Source of the DNA: Sphingobacteriales bacterium
GTDB taxonomy: Bacteria > Bacteroidota > Bacteroidia > Chitinophagales > Chitinophagaceae
Assembly: GCA_947463665.1 (NCBI GenBank)
Contig: CANHUD010000121.1
Span: forward strand, 1-7,172
Length of the DNA stretch: 7,172 bases
Direction: 5' to 3'
Shown here: positions 1 through 6,679 of the stretch, piece after piece
Numbering within the stretch: position 1 is the first letter of the stretch
Layout of the letters: every line of letters begins with the position of its first letter
Notes under the pieces: generated by a model
What the model saw: only the letters and a program-made list of their open reading frames with translations
Database searches by the model: none
Told to the model about the DNA's origin: nothing
Made by a program: the position numbers and the translations under genes

Positions 1-1
1 C

Positions 2-328
2 CGGAGCATCGCACCAAAGGGTATAACCGTAAAGGTTAGTGAACATCATGGCGGCGAACCCTACATGACTCCCATTGATTCCAAAGCCTATCAGGCCGCT
101 GCCGCTGCCATTAAGGATACTTTCGGAAAAGAGCCGATACCCGTTCGCGGAGGAGGTTCCATTCCTATCTGCGCCTTATTCGAGAAAGAACTGGGCGTGA
201 AAATTGTATTCATGGGATTCGGTCTGGATAGCGATAACCTTCACTCTCCAAACGAAAAATACGATCTTTTCAATTTCTATAAAGGCATTGAAACAATACC
301 GTATTTTCATAAGCACTTTTCAAATTAG
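2..328 (+). CDS. M20-family metallopeptidase (dipeptidase/ArgE-DapE type), C-terminal fragment
   Basis: This is the last 108 residues of a zinc-dependent exopeptidase of the M20 family; the 5' part lies outside the window. The open frame runs from base 2, ahead of the first ATG at 65, and encodes SIAPKGITVKVSEHHGGEPY, which fits the end of the M20 dimerisation (lid) domain. The return to the catalytic domain follows. It contains RGGGSIPI (about residues 49-56), the GFGL turn, and DNLHSPNEKY (about 79-88), whose His is the usual C-terminal metal ligand of the family. The family removes N-terminal residues or splits small peptides, usually in the cytoplasm. That would fit downstream processing of peptides released by the two secreted S9 peptidases next door, but this link is inference. 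The exact substrate cannot be read from this fragment. The stop codon lies inside the left arm of a large palindrome. Confidence 0.88.
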   Translation, partial: RSIAPKGITVKVSEHHGGEPYMTPIDSKAYQAAAAAIKDTFGKEPIPVRGGGSIPICALFEKELGVKIVFMGFGLDSDNLHSPNEKYDLFNFYKGIETIPYFHKHFSN

Positions 329-450
329 TGACTGGATGTTAGATTTTAGTGATTGAGTTGGTGTGCTGGATTTTAGTATGCTGTTAAGCATCCAATAACT
401 AATATCCATTACACTTAGCCAATCACTAAAATCCAATATCTAATCACCAA
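325..450. repeat. 126-bp imperfect palindrome between convergent genes, possible bidirectional terminator
   Basis: Bases 325-450 fold back on one axis (paired positions sum to 775). Bases 342-355 pair perfectly with 420-433 (14 bp). The stem continues outward to 325/450 with a few mismatches and two G-T pairs. A second stem pairs 368-377 with 398-407 (9 of 10). Near the tip, ATGCT (378-382) can pair with AGCAT (387-391), leaving 392-397 bulged. The word GGATTTTAGT and variants (GGATGTTAG, GATTTTAGTG) recur in each arm. The M20 stop codon (326-328) lies in the left arm and the S9B stop codon (440-442) in the right arm, so transcripts from either side would end in this hairpin. There is no clear T-tract, so termination is inferred from position. 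A dispersed intergenic repeat (MITE- or REP-like) is an alternative. Confidence 0.7.
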
Positions 451-2623
451 CTTTACAGTTTTCTTTCAAAAAATTCGTAAACATCGTTTTCAGATGAACC
501 CCTGTTCCTTCTCCCTCATAAATTCCATGTGACCGGTTGGGATAGGGCATGAACTGAAACTGCTTATTGTATTTGATCAATTCATTCAAAAGCATCTCCG
601 CATTCTGGTAATGCACATTGTCATCACCCGTTCCGTGAATATACAGGAGCTTCCCTTTTAAATTTTTTGCATAAGTAATCGGCGACCCTTTCACATACGC
701 CTCGGTACTTTCAAAAGGAGATCCCATATATCGCTCCTGATAAACATTGTCATACGTGAGCTGGTTGGCTACTGCCGCAATCGCAATGCCCGTTTTGTAG
801 ATCTCCGGATACTGAAACAGCAGATTGAGCGTAGCAGATCCACCCCCGCTCCAGCCCCATACAGCTACCCTGCTGCTATCTACAAAAGGCCATTTCAAAA
901 TCTCCTTAGCACCCATCGCCTGGTCGCGAATGTTCACAATCCCGATCTTTTTATAGATCGATTTTCGCCAGGCTCTTCCTTTGGAAGCCGGTGTTCCTCT
1001 GTTATCCATGCTTATATAGATATATCCGTCAGCCGCCATATCACCAGTGTACAACCGGTTATCCTCAATTCCATACTGATTTTTAACTGTTTGAGCTGCA
1101 GGCTCTGAGTACACATGAAAAACAACCGGATATTTCTTTGCCGGATTAAACCCAAATGGTTTCTGCATCCATGCATCCATCTCCACCCCATCTGCCGTTT
1201 TGATCTTCATAAAAGAAACCAGTGAAGAAATACTATCCTTTCTGTGCATATTAACCGCATCGGATACACGCTGCTGCCCCATCCATCCCTTATGATCCGG
1301 CAGAGTGATCAGCTCCGTAACATAGGGTGTGAAATAATTGGAAAAGCTATGAAATGCGAACTTCGCCCCGGGTGCCACATCATAGGCATGTGTACCTTTC
1401 TGAACACCAGGTGTTAACCGTTCCGCCTTCCCCTCCCCATTCAGTTTTACCCGATACAGATACGCACAGGTTGCATCATCCGGAGAGGCCATAAAATAGA
1501 CAAATCCCCCTGCCTCGTCCACTCGCACGATACGCATCACATCATAATCCCCTTTGGTTAGTAACTGTTCTTTCCCCTGCCGGTCTATCAGATACAAATG
1601 ACGCCATCCGTCTTTTTCCGAAGCCCAGAGAAAACGATTGCCTTTTTCCAGCCAGTCCCAGCCGCCATTGGCATAGCCATCATCCCAGGCCGACTGTATA
1701 TCGATCCAGGCCTCTTCTTTTTCCTGATGCATCAGGCGGGCATTACCCGTAGCCGCCGAACAAAGAAATAATTTTGATTCCTGCTGCCTCCGGTCCAACT
1801 GCTGAACAATCAGCTCCTCCGGCCCGGCCGCCCACTCCAGTCGAACCAGATAATGCTGATTCGGAGCTCCGGGTATAACCATCCAGCGGGTCTGCCCATT
1901 TTTAATGTCCACCACACCGGCCCTGACCGACGAAATCGGCTGACCTACTTTCGGATATTCTACCGGCACCACCCGGGCGTACACCGAATCGGTATTGTTC
2001 ATCATGTAAAAATCCCGCGTACCGGTAGCATCCACCTGCCAGAACGCAATCCGTTTGCTGTCGGGACTCCAGCGAAAACCATCGCGCAGCGAAAACTCCT
2101 CCTCATAAACCCAGTCGAACGTTCCATTGATAAGCTTCCCTTTTCCACTTGTAGTCAGTGCTTTCACCACTCCCGTTGCTACCTCCTCCACATACAGATT
2201 TTTCTCACTCACATACGCCACGTTTCGTCCATCCGGCGAGATCTTCGCAAACATCAGGCTCTGCGCCGGACGTCCTTTCCCCAGCTGGCGGAGCTTCCCC
2301 GTTGGCAGGTGCAGCAGCCAGTAATCGCCTCTTGTATTGTATCGCCAGACTCTGGCCGTATGCGTAAAGATCAACAGCCACTGCTGGTCTTGAGAAAACG
2401 AAAAACCCTCCAGTTCCAGTGGTTCCTGGCTGCGCGACGGACGCAGGCTGGCCTGCGTGAGAAAGGGGGTGCGCTCGCCCGACTGAAGATCCAGCCGGAA
2501 CAACTGACCTCCCGACTCCTGGTACATATACCGTCCATCGGTACTCCAGTGAATGCCCTGGGCGAAAACAGCCGTCCCGAAAAAAAGAAAAACAAAAAAG
2601 CCAAAAAACCGTGAACGAAACAT
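440..2623 (-). CDS. Secreted DPP IV-like peptidase of family S9B
   Basis: A 727-residue serine exopeptidase, expected to remove N-terminal dipeptides (Xaa-Pro type) from peptides outside the cytoplasm. Residues 1-21 form a Phe-rich signal peptide with likely cleavage after AVFA. A beta-propeller (DPPIV_N) follows, about residues 25-450. It includes DWVYEEEF at 170-177, matching the paired Glu motif that binds the substrate N-terminus in DPP IV. The C-terminal alpha/beta hydrolase domain carries HVYSEP with Tyr505 (the oxyanion Tyr in DPP IV), nucleophile Ser592 in GWSGGG, Asp667 in GTGDDNVH and His699 in NRSHGI, so the triad is complete. The elbow is GWSGGG rather than the GWSYGG of human DPP IV. 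The length is normal. The ATG at 2623 gives a good signal peptide directly. The last residues (VGD) are encoded by the flanking palindrome. It is transcribed divergently from the other S9 peptidase. Confidence 0.93.
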   Translation of the reverse strand: MFRSRFFGFFVFLFFGTAVFAQGIHWSTDGRYMYQESGGQLFRLDLQSGERTPFLTQASLRPSRSQEPLELEGFSFSQDQQWLLIFTHTARVWRYNTRGDYWLLHLPTGKLRQLGKGRPAQSLMFAKISPDGRNVAYVSEKNLYVEEVATGVVKALTTSGKGKLINGTFDWVYEEEFSLRDGFRWSPDSKRIAFWQVDATGTRDFYMMNNTDSVYARVVPVEYPKVGQPISSVRAGVVDIKNGQTRWMVIPGAPNQHYLVRLEWAAGPEELIVQQLDRRQQESKLFLCSAATGNARLMHQEKEEAWIDIQSAWDDGYANGGWDWLEKGNRFLWASEKDGWRHLYLIDRQGKEQLLTKGDYDVMRIVRVDEAGGFVYFMASPDDATCAYLYRVKLNGEGKAERLTPGVQKGTHAYDVAPGAKFAFHSFSNYFTPYVTELITLPDHKGWMGQQRVSDAVNMHRKDSISSLVSFMKIKTADGVEMDAWMQKPFGFNPAKKYPVVFHVYSEPAAQTVKNQYGIEDNRLYTGDMAADGYIYISMDNRGTPASKGRAWRKSIYKKIGIVNIRDQAMGAKEILKWPFVDSSRVAVWGWSGGGSATLNLLFQYPEIYKTGIAIAAVANQLTYDNVYQERYMGSPFESTEAYVKGSPITYAKNLKGKLLYIHGTGDDNVHYQNAEMLLNELIKYNKQFQFMPYPNRSHGIYEGEGTGVHLKTMFTNFLKENCKVGD

Positions 2624-2693
2624 GCGATTGATTTTTTATCAAGTTAACGATTACATCCTGTAAATTAGACCTTCGTCTGTTAAACCTACAATT
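2624..2693. promoter_or_regulatory. Divergent promoter spacer between two S9 peptidase genes
   Basis: The 70 bp between two divergent start codons must hold promoters for both peptidase genes unless they are read from further away. The stretch is AT-rich. TAAATTAG at 2661-2668 differs from the Bacteroidota -7 consensus TAnnTTTG at one position and could serve the + gene. On the minus strand TAACTTGA (about 2640-2647) is a weaker match for the S9B gene. A small inverted repeat, AGAC-CTTC-GTCT, lies at 2667-2678 in what would be the + leader. No Shine-Dalgarno sequence precedes either ATG. Assignment of individual elements is tentative. Confidence 0.4.
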
Positions 2694-4841
2694 ATGAGAA
2701 TCTACGGCTGTTTGCTATTCCTGTTGCTCCTCTCCGTTTCAGGCATTTCCCAACAGGGAACCGCCCCCATCACGGTTACCGATCTGCTGAAGATCAAAAA
2801 CATCAGTGGGGTAACGGTTTCCGATGACGGTAAAAAAGTGGCGTATGTGGTCACCTCCATTGTATCGGACGATAAAAACCCGGACGAACATAGCTACCAG
2901 TCGCAAATCTGGATGACCACACTGGATGGAACCTCCGCTCCCCGCCCCCTCACCTTCGCCCGGGAAGGCGCCGCTCAGCCTGCCTGGAGCCCCGATGGTT
3001 CCACCCTTGCATTTGTCCGCACTGCCGACGGAACGCCGCAACTATTTCTCTTGTACCTGAACGGTGGGGAACCGGTTCAACTGACCACCGGGAAATCAGG
3101 CGCTTCCGGACCGGTCTGGAGCCCCGATGGCAAACGCATCGCGTACACTTCCTCTTTCAATCTTAAAGATTATATCAACGATACCCTGCTCAATACGGCC
3201 GGATCGCTGCCTCCCTATCCCCTGGAAAAACCCGGTCTCTCCAATGGTTTTCTGAAGAAATCTGCCGCTAAACCCAACCCGGACGGTACACTGGAAGAAG
3301 TACGGGCCTGGCTGGCCAAAAGCGAGGCCGACAAAAAAGCAAAGGTTATTACCAAACTGAATTTTCAGCAGGAAGCAACTACCAGCGGTGAATCAACCAT
3401 AAGCCATGTGTTCATCATCGATGCAACACCCGGCAGTAAAGCCACGGCGGTTACCTCCGGCTTCTTCAGTTTCTCATCACCCTCTTTTATTAATGCCGAT
3501 AAACTGCTCGTGGAAGCGAACCCCGATTCCCTCCAGCTACCCGATCGTTCCCTGACGAGCGCCCTGTACAAGGTGTCTATAACCGGGAAGGATCTTCAAT
3601 TGCTGGTTGCAGAAAAAAATCGCCGACTCTCCGGAGCCACTGTTTCGCCATCCGGCAAATGGATCGCTTACCTGAACGGAAACATCCAGTTCAATACCTT
3701 TCCCACCCTGCAGCTGCTGAAACTGGAACCCGGCGCCCGCCCCATCTCCATTCCATTCGACAGAAATAAAGGGTCGATGACATTCACTGCAGATGACACC
3801 TTTCTGTACTTCACCAGTCCGTCTAACGGTGGAACCGTACTAAACAGATTAGATATATCCACAAAAAAGGTTAGTACACTCACCTCGTTCAATGAAGGGA
3901 TAGGCAGCTATGATCTTAAAACCGATAAGATCGTATATGTACGAACAGCCATAGATAACCCGTTTGAACTGTACCACGCCGATCTGCTGATGAACAACGC
4001 AAAAGCACTGACCACCCTGAACAGCAGCTGGATCCGGGAGAAAAAACTCAGCATACCGGAAAAACACAGTTTCCGAAACAATGCCGGCATGGAGGTTGAA
4101 TACTGGGTAATGAAACCCACCAACTACGAACCCGGTAAAAAATATCCACTACTGCTGGAAATACACGGCGGCCCCTCCGCCATGTGGGGCCCCGGCGAAG
4201 CCAGCATGTGGCATGAATTCCAGTACTTCTGCAGCAGGGGCTATGGAGTGGTGTACAGCAACCCCAGAGGCAGCGGAGGCTACACGGAAGCTTTTTTAAG
4301 AGCCAATGTGAACGACTGGGGCGCAGGACCGGCCAGTGACGTACTAACCGCACTGGATAAAACCGTGGCTGCGGGCTGGGCCGATACCAGTAAACTGCTG
4401 ATCACCGGAGGATCGTATGCCGGCTATCTGGTAGCCTGGGTCATCGGTCATGACAAACGCTTTGCTGCAGCCTGTGCACAACGCGGAGTGTATGATCTGC
4501 GTACCTTCTTTGGTGAAGGCAACGCCTGGCGGCTGGTACCGAATTATTTCGGTGGTTATCCATGGGAAAAATCCACCTATGCTGTTCTCGAACGGGAGTC
4601 ACCCATCAACTACGTACAGAATGTAACCACTCCGGTTATTATCTTTCATGGTGAGAACGACCTGCGTACAGGCGTTATCTCTAGTGAACAGTACTACAAA
4701 AGCCTGAAGGTGATGGGCAAACAGGCAGAATATGTGCGCCATCCCGGCGCTACGCATGAGATCACCCGAGCCGGTAACAACCGTCAGCGGATCGACCAGA
4801 TGCTGCGGACATGGGAGTTCTTTGAACGTTTTATCCGATAA
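2694..4841 (+). CDS. Secreted S9 prolyl oligopeptidase / acylaminoacyl-peptidase type enzyme
   Basis: A 715-residue serine peptidase of the S9 clan, closer to the S9C acylaminoacyl-peptidase/DPP5-like group than to DPP IV. The N-terminus has a positive start and a Leu-rich core, then SGIS-QQ, so the protein is probably exported. Cys6 is too early and out of context for a lipobox. The propeller half contains PD40-like repeats: AWSPDGSTLAF, VWSPDGKRIAY and VSPSGKWIAY. The catalytic domain (about 455-715) has the oxyanion HGGP at 491-494, nucleophile Ser574 in GGSYAGY, Asp656 in HGENDLRTG and His688 in GATHEI, so the triad is complete. It would cut short peptides released outside the cytoplasm. 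It lacks the DWVYEEE motif of its divergent neighbour, so the pair probably have different specificities. Only 15 bp separate it from the next gene, suggesting co-transcription. Confidence 0.93.
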   Translation: MRIYGCLLFLLLLSVSGISQQGTAPITVTDLLKIKNISGVTVSDDGKKVAYVVTSIVSDDKNPDEHSYQSQIWMTTLDGTSAPRPLTFAREGAAQPAWSPDGSTLAFVRTADGTPQLFLLYLNGGEPVQLTTGKSGASGPVWSPDGKRIAYTSSFNLKDYINDTLLNTAGSLPPYPLEKPGLSNGFLKKSAAKPNPDGTLEEVRAWLAKSEADKKAKVITKLNFQQEATTSGESTISHVFIIDATPGSKATAVTSGFFSFSSPSFINADKLLVEANPDSLQLPDRSLTSALYKVSITGKDLQLLVAEKNRRLSGATVSPSGKWIAYLNGNIQFNTFPTLQLLKLEPGARPISIPFDRNKGSMTFTADDTFLYFTSPSNGGTVLNRLDISTKKVSTLTSFNEGIGSYDLKTDKIVYVRTAIDNPFELYHADLLMNNAKALTTLNSSWIREKKLSIPEKHSFRNNAGMEVEYWVMKPTNYEPGKKYPLLLEIHGGPSAMWGPGEASMWHEFQYFCSRGYGVVYSNPRGSGGYTEAFLRANVNDWGAGPASDVLTALDKTVAAGWADTSKLLITGGSYAGYLVAWVIGHDKRFAAACAQRGVYDLRTFFGEGNAWRLVPNYFGGYPWEKSTYAVLERESPINYVQNVTTPVIIFHGENDLRTGVISSEQYYKSLKVMGKQAEYVRHPGATHEITRAGNNRQRIDQMLRTWEFFERFIR

Positions 4842-4856
4842 TCATACCTTGCATCT

Positions 4857-5240
4857 ATGGCAGAGAAAGAGAAACTGAGGATCGATAAATACCTGTGGGC
4901 CATCCGCATCTTTAAAACACGGTCGCTTGCCCGCGATGCCTGTGATAAAGGCAAAGTAAAACTGAACGGCGATTCGGTAAAAGCGGCCCGTACCGTAGCC
5001 ATTGGCGATGAATACGAGATTCGGACCGATGGCCGTAAATGGGTGATCAAAGTGCTATCCTTATTGCACAATCGTGTTCAGCATACCGAAGCAATCAAGC
5101 ATTATACCGATCTTACCCCCGAGGAAGAATTACAGCGGCTGGAATACCAGGCAGCTACCTTCTTTACAGGCAAACGCCGGAGCAAGATCGGAAGGCCTAC
5201 CAAAAAAGAACGAAGGGAACTCGACGATTTCATGGAGTAG
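4857..5240 (+). CDS. S4-domain RNA-binding protein, Hsp15 (HslR) family
   Basis: A 127-residue basic protein. The S4 RNA-binding fold covers about residues 7-70, with the opening LRIDKYLWAIRIFKTRSLA, the turn KGKVKLNG, and GDEYEI. After a linker the C-terminus is strongly basic (GKRRSKIGRPTKKERRELDDF), which matches the tail of E. coli Hsp15. Known Hsp15 binds free 50S subunits that still carry nascent chain-tRNA and helps recycle them; the same role here is inferred from homology. The ATG at 4857 starts just before the S4 fold, and no other start fits better. The gene follows the S9 peptidase by 15 bp and precedes trmD by 49 bp, so it may be read through from upstream. TACCTTG at 4845-4851 is a poor match to a -7 element. 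It could equally be named a generic RNA-binding S4 protein. Confidence 0.88.
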   Translation: MAEKEKLRIDKYLWAIRIFKTRSLARDACDKGKVKLNGDSVKAARTVAIGDEYEIRTDGRKWVIKVLSLLHNRVQHTEAIKHYTDLTPEEELQRLEYQAATFFTGKRRSKIGRPTKKERRELDDFME

Positions 5241-5241
5241 G

Positions 5242-5281
5242 CCTCAGATCGTACCCGTATCCCTCCGATCGTACCCGTATC
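5242..5281 (+). repeat. 20-bp tandem duplication upstream of trmD
   Basis: Two directly adjacent 20-bp units, 5242-5261 and 5262-5281, differ at one base only (CCTCA versus CCTCC at their starts). Both share the 15-bp core GATCGTACCCGTATC. The unit length is close to two helical turns. The second unit supplies the TATC that begins the TATCTTTG element of trmD; the first is followed by CCTC and so does not form that element. The repeat lies wholly between the S4-protein stop (5240) and the trmD start (5290). It could be a protein-binding site or a slippage product. Confidence 0.8.
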
Positions 5282-5285
5282 TTTG
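5278..5285 (+). promoter_or_regulatory. Bacteroidota-type -7 promoter element for trmD
   Basis: TATCTTTG matches the TAnnTTTG consensus of the Bacteroidota primary sigma factor exactly. It ends four bases before the trmD ATG, so a transcript started at the usual distance would begin at or very near the start codon. No convincing -33 TTTG or TTG is seen at the usual distance; that place is taken by the 20-bp tandem repeat. Confidence 0.55.
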
Positions 5286-5289
5286 CCAC

Positions 5290-5967
5290 ATGCACATCGA
5301 TATTCTGACCGTATTGCCCGAACTGCTGGAAAGTCCGCTCAGCCATTCTATCATGAAACGCGCCCAGGACAAAGGCTTACTCACGGTTTCCCTGCATGCC
5401 CTCCGTAAATGGGCCGTTAATGAATATGGACAGATCGATGATTATCAGTTCGGCGGAGGAGCCGGTATGGTAATGATGCCAGAACCACTGGCCAATGCCA
5501 TCGAAGAACTCTCTGCCTCCCGTACCTATGACCAGATCATTTACCTGACGCCGGATGGACAAACACTGAACCAGGGAATAGCCAACCGACTGTCGATGGC
5601 CGATAATCTGCTGATGATCTGCGGCCATTATAAAGGCATTGATGAACGCATCCGCCAAAAATATGTAACGATGGAAATATCCATCGGCGATTATGTACTG
5701 AGTGGAGGAGAACTGGCGGCTGCTGTGCTGGTCGACTGTATAGGCAGACTTATTCCCGGCGTACTGAACGATGAGACCTCCGCACTCTTTGATTCATTTC
5801 AGGACAATCTGCTCGCTCCTCCGGTCTATACCCGCCCTTCAGATTTCAGAGGCATGATAGTACCGGATGTACTCCTCAGCGGTGACCCAAAAAAGATTGA
5901 AGCATGGAGGTATGAAGAGGCAGTGAAACGAACCAGAGAACGCCGGCCGGACCTGGAGGCCGAGTAA
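5290..5967 (+). CDS. trmD: tRNA (guanine-N1)-methyltransferase TrmD
   Basis: A 225-residue SPOUT methyltransferase that uses S-adenosylmethionine to methylate N1 of G37, next to the anticodon, in tRNAs reading CNN-type codons; this prevents +1 frameshifting. Family motifs appear in order: MHIDILTVLPELL at the N-terminus, YQFGGGAGMVMMPEPL (about 54-69), LTPDGQTLNQ, MICGHYKGIDER, then EISIGDYVLSGGEL in the trefoil-knot SAM site. GRLIPGVL and FDSF hold the Arg and the catalytic Asp that align with E. coli Arg154 and Asp169. YTRPSDFRGM and VPDVLLSGDP follow. The ATG at 5290 is chosen because it begins the conserved N-terminus. The frame is open upstream to 5074, but that part overlaps the S4 gene and resembles nothing in TrmD. 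The rpsP-rimM-trmD-rplS operon of proteobacteria is absent here. The stop codon is one base from the end of the convergent helix-turn-helix frame. Confidence 0.97.
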   Translation: MHIDILTVLPELLESPLSHSIMKRAQDKGLLTVSLHALRKWAVNEYGQIDDYQFGGGAGMVMMPEPLANAIEELSASRTYDQIIYLTPDGQTLNQGIANRLSMADNLLMICGHYKGIDERIRQKYVTMEISIGDYVLSGGELAAAVLVDCIGRLIPGVLNDETSALFDSFQDNLLAPPVYTRPSDFRGMIVPDVLLSGDPKKIEAWRYEEAVKRTRERRPDLEAE

Positions 5968-5968
5968 C

Positions 5969-6187
5969 CTATAAACTAATAAACACTCCCTTCTGTATCG
6001 CAAACAAAATCAAACCGGCAACATTACTAACCCCTAATTTTTGCTGTAAAGCCAGACGATACGCTATTATCTTCTGAAGAGAAATACCCATTTCCAGGGC
6101 AATCTGAACATCGCTTTTCTGTTCACAGCATTTAGTGAGAACGACCAACTCAAATGGTGACAGCTCAGGCCCCGTATCATATGCACT
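5969..6187 (-). pseudogene. LuxR/GerE helix-turn-helix domain cut off from its receiver by an in-frame stop
   Basis: Reading on in the same frame past the TAA at 6188-6190 gives 72 residues. They contain a recognisable LuxR-type DNA-binding domain: ELSPFELVVLTKCC, then SDVQIALEMGIS, then AYRLALQQKLGVSNVAGLILFAIQKG. Positions match the four-helix GerE fold, and the end resembles Bacteroidota regulators of the type YRDALFEKL...GLVLYAIKNG. No ATG or GTG lies between the TAA and the domain. The first ATG in frame falls inside the fold, so independent translation is unlikely unless an unusual start is used. The domain shows no other stop or frameshift, so the break is recent, an error in the sequence, or bypassed by readthrough. 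It converges on trmD with one base between the stop codons, and no terminator hairpin is seen. Confidence 0.75.
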
Positions 6188-6649
6188 TTACTCTTTCCAA
6201 TAAGCCGCAAATGGAACATCCTGCGGATCAGAAGGTGAATGCTCATTGGCTACCCTAAAAATGTCCCGAATCTTCCGGACCAGCTCCTCCCCTTCATCTA
6301 CTCTTCGCAACAACACATTGACCACCGGACCCTTGATATGCAGGGGTATATGATCTAAAGACGATGGCACCATCACCACAATCAGCAGGTGGGGCCTAAG
6401 CATCCGAAGCTCTTCCAGCAACACCAGTGCGTCACCAAGTACTGTAATATCCACATCCAGAAATACTGAATCTGCATCGCCATTTCTAACCATTTCTTCC
6501 AATACGTCCAAAGATGATGTCTTTCCTTTAAGATTACCCGGAAAGCCCTCATTCATCATAATCGTCAACGATATTAACGAAAGCGGACATGAAGAATACA
6601 GAAAGAACCGATGACCATACCCATCCATCAAACTTAAAAATTTAGGCAT
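6188..6649 (-). CDS. Degenerate receiver-domain protein, N-terminal part of a split LuxR-family response regulator
   Basis: From ATG 6649 this gives 153 residues with the alternating strand/helix pattern of a response-regulator receiver. HRFFLYSS would be strand 1, SVFLDVD strand 3 with Asp65 at the usual phospho-acceptor place, LLIVVMVPSS strand 4, and VNVLLRRVDEGEELVRKIRDIF strand 5 plus helix 5. The acidic pair after strand 1 is missing (SSCP instead) and the conserved Lys after strand 5 is replaced by Arg, so phosphorylation is doubtful. The frame ends at TAA 6188-6190, exactly where the inter-domain linker should lead into the helix-turn-helix encoded immediately beyond. Other starts are GTG 6691, which falls inside a palindrome, and ATG 6628, which gives a typical receiver N-terminus. 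No sensor kinase gene is present in the window. Confidence 0.6.
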   Translation of the reverse strand: MPKFLSLMDGYGHRFFLYSSCPLSLISLTIMMNEGFPGNLKGKTSSLDVLEEMVRNGDADSVFLDVDITVLGDALVLLEELRMLRPHLLIVVMVPSSLDHIPLHIKGPVVNVLLRRVDEGEELVRKIRDIFRVANEHSPSDPQDVPFAAYWKE

Positions 6650-6679
6650 CAAAAATCCATAATTGATTTTCTCCGCACA

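Noticed and set aside
2575..2608. A-rich run with repeated AAAAAA tracts, considered as a regulatory or slippage element
   Set aside because: On the minus strand it encodes the Phe-rich signal peptide of the S9B peptidase, which explains the composition, and the frame is intact.
1853..2614. 253-codon open frame on the + strand inside the S9B peptidase gene
   Set aside because: It is a shadow of the minus-strand peptidase. Its composition is rich in Arg, His and Pro, and it has no recognisable domain, signal peptide or promoter.
2205..2642. 145-codon minus-strand open frame overlapping the 5' end of the S9B gene
   Set aside because: It is in a different frame from the strongly supported signal peptide and propeller, with no family resemblance.
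4048..4353. 101-codon minus-strand open frame within the second S9 gene
   Set aside because: It runs antisense to the conserved catalytic domain, has an Arg/Cys/Trp-rich composition, and is without any motif.
4845..4851. TACCTTG before the S4-domain gene as its own promoter
   Set aside because: It is an imperfect -7 match with no -33 partner, and the gene starts 15 bp after the preceding stop, so co-transcription is simpler.
5074..5289. Open extension of the trmD frame upstream of ATG 5290, giving a 297-residue protein
   Set aside because: The extra 72 residues overlap the S4-domain gene in another frame and have no TrmD-like features. The family's conserved N-terminus starts at 5290.
6629..6636. 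TAAGTTTG on the minus strand, a perfect TAnnTTTG match
   Set aside because: It directly abuts ATG 6628, so a start site from it would fall inside the coding region and leave no usable start codon before the receiver domain. Probably chance.
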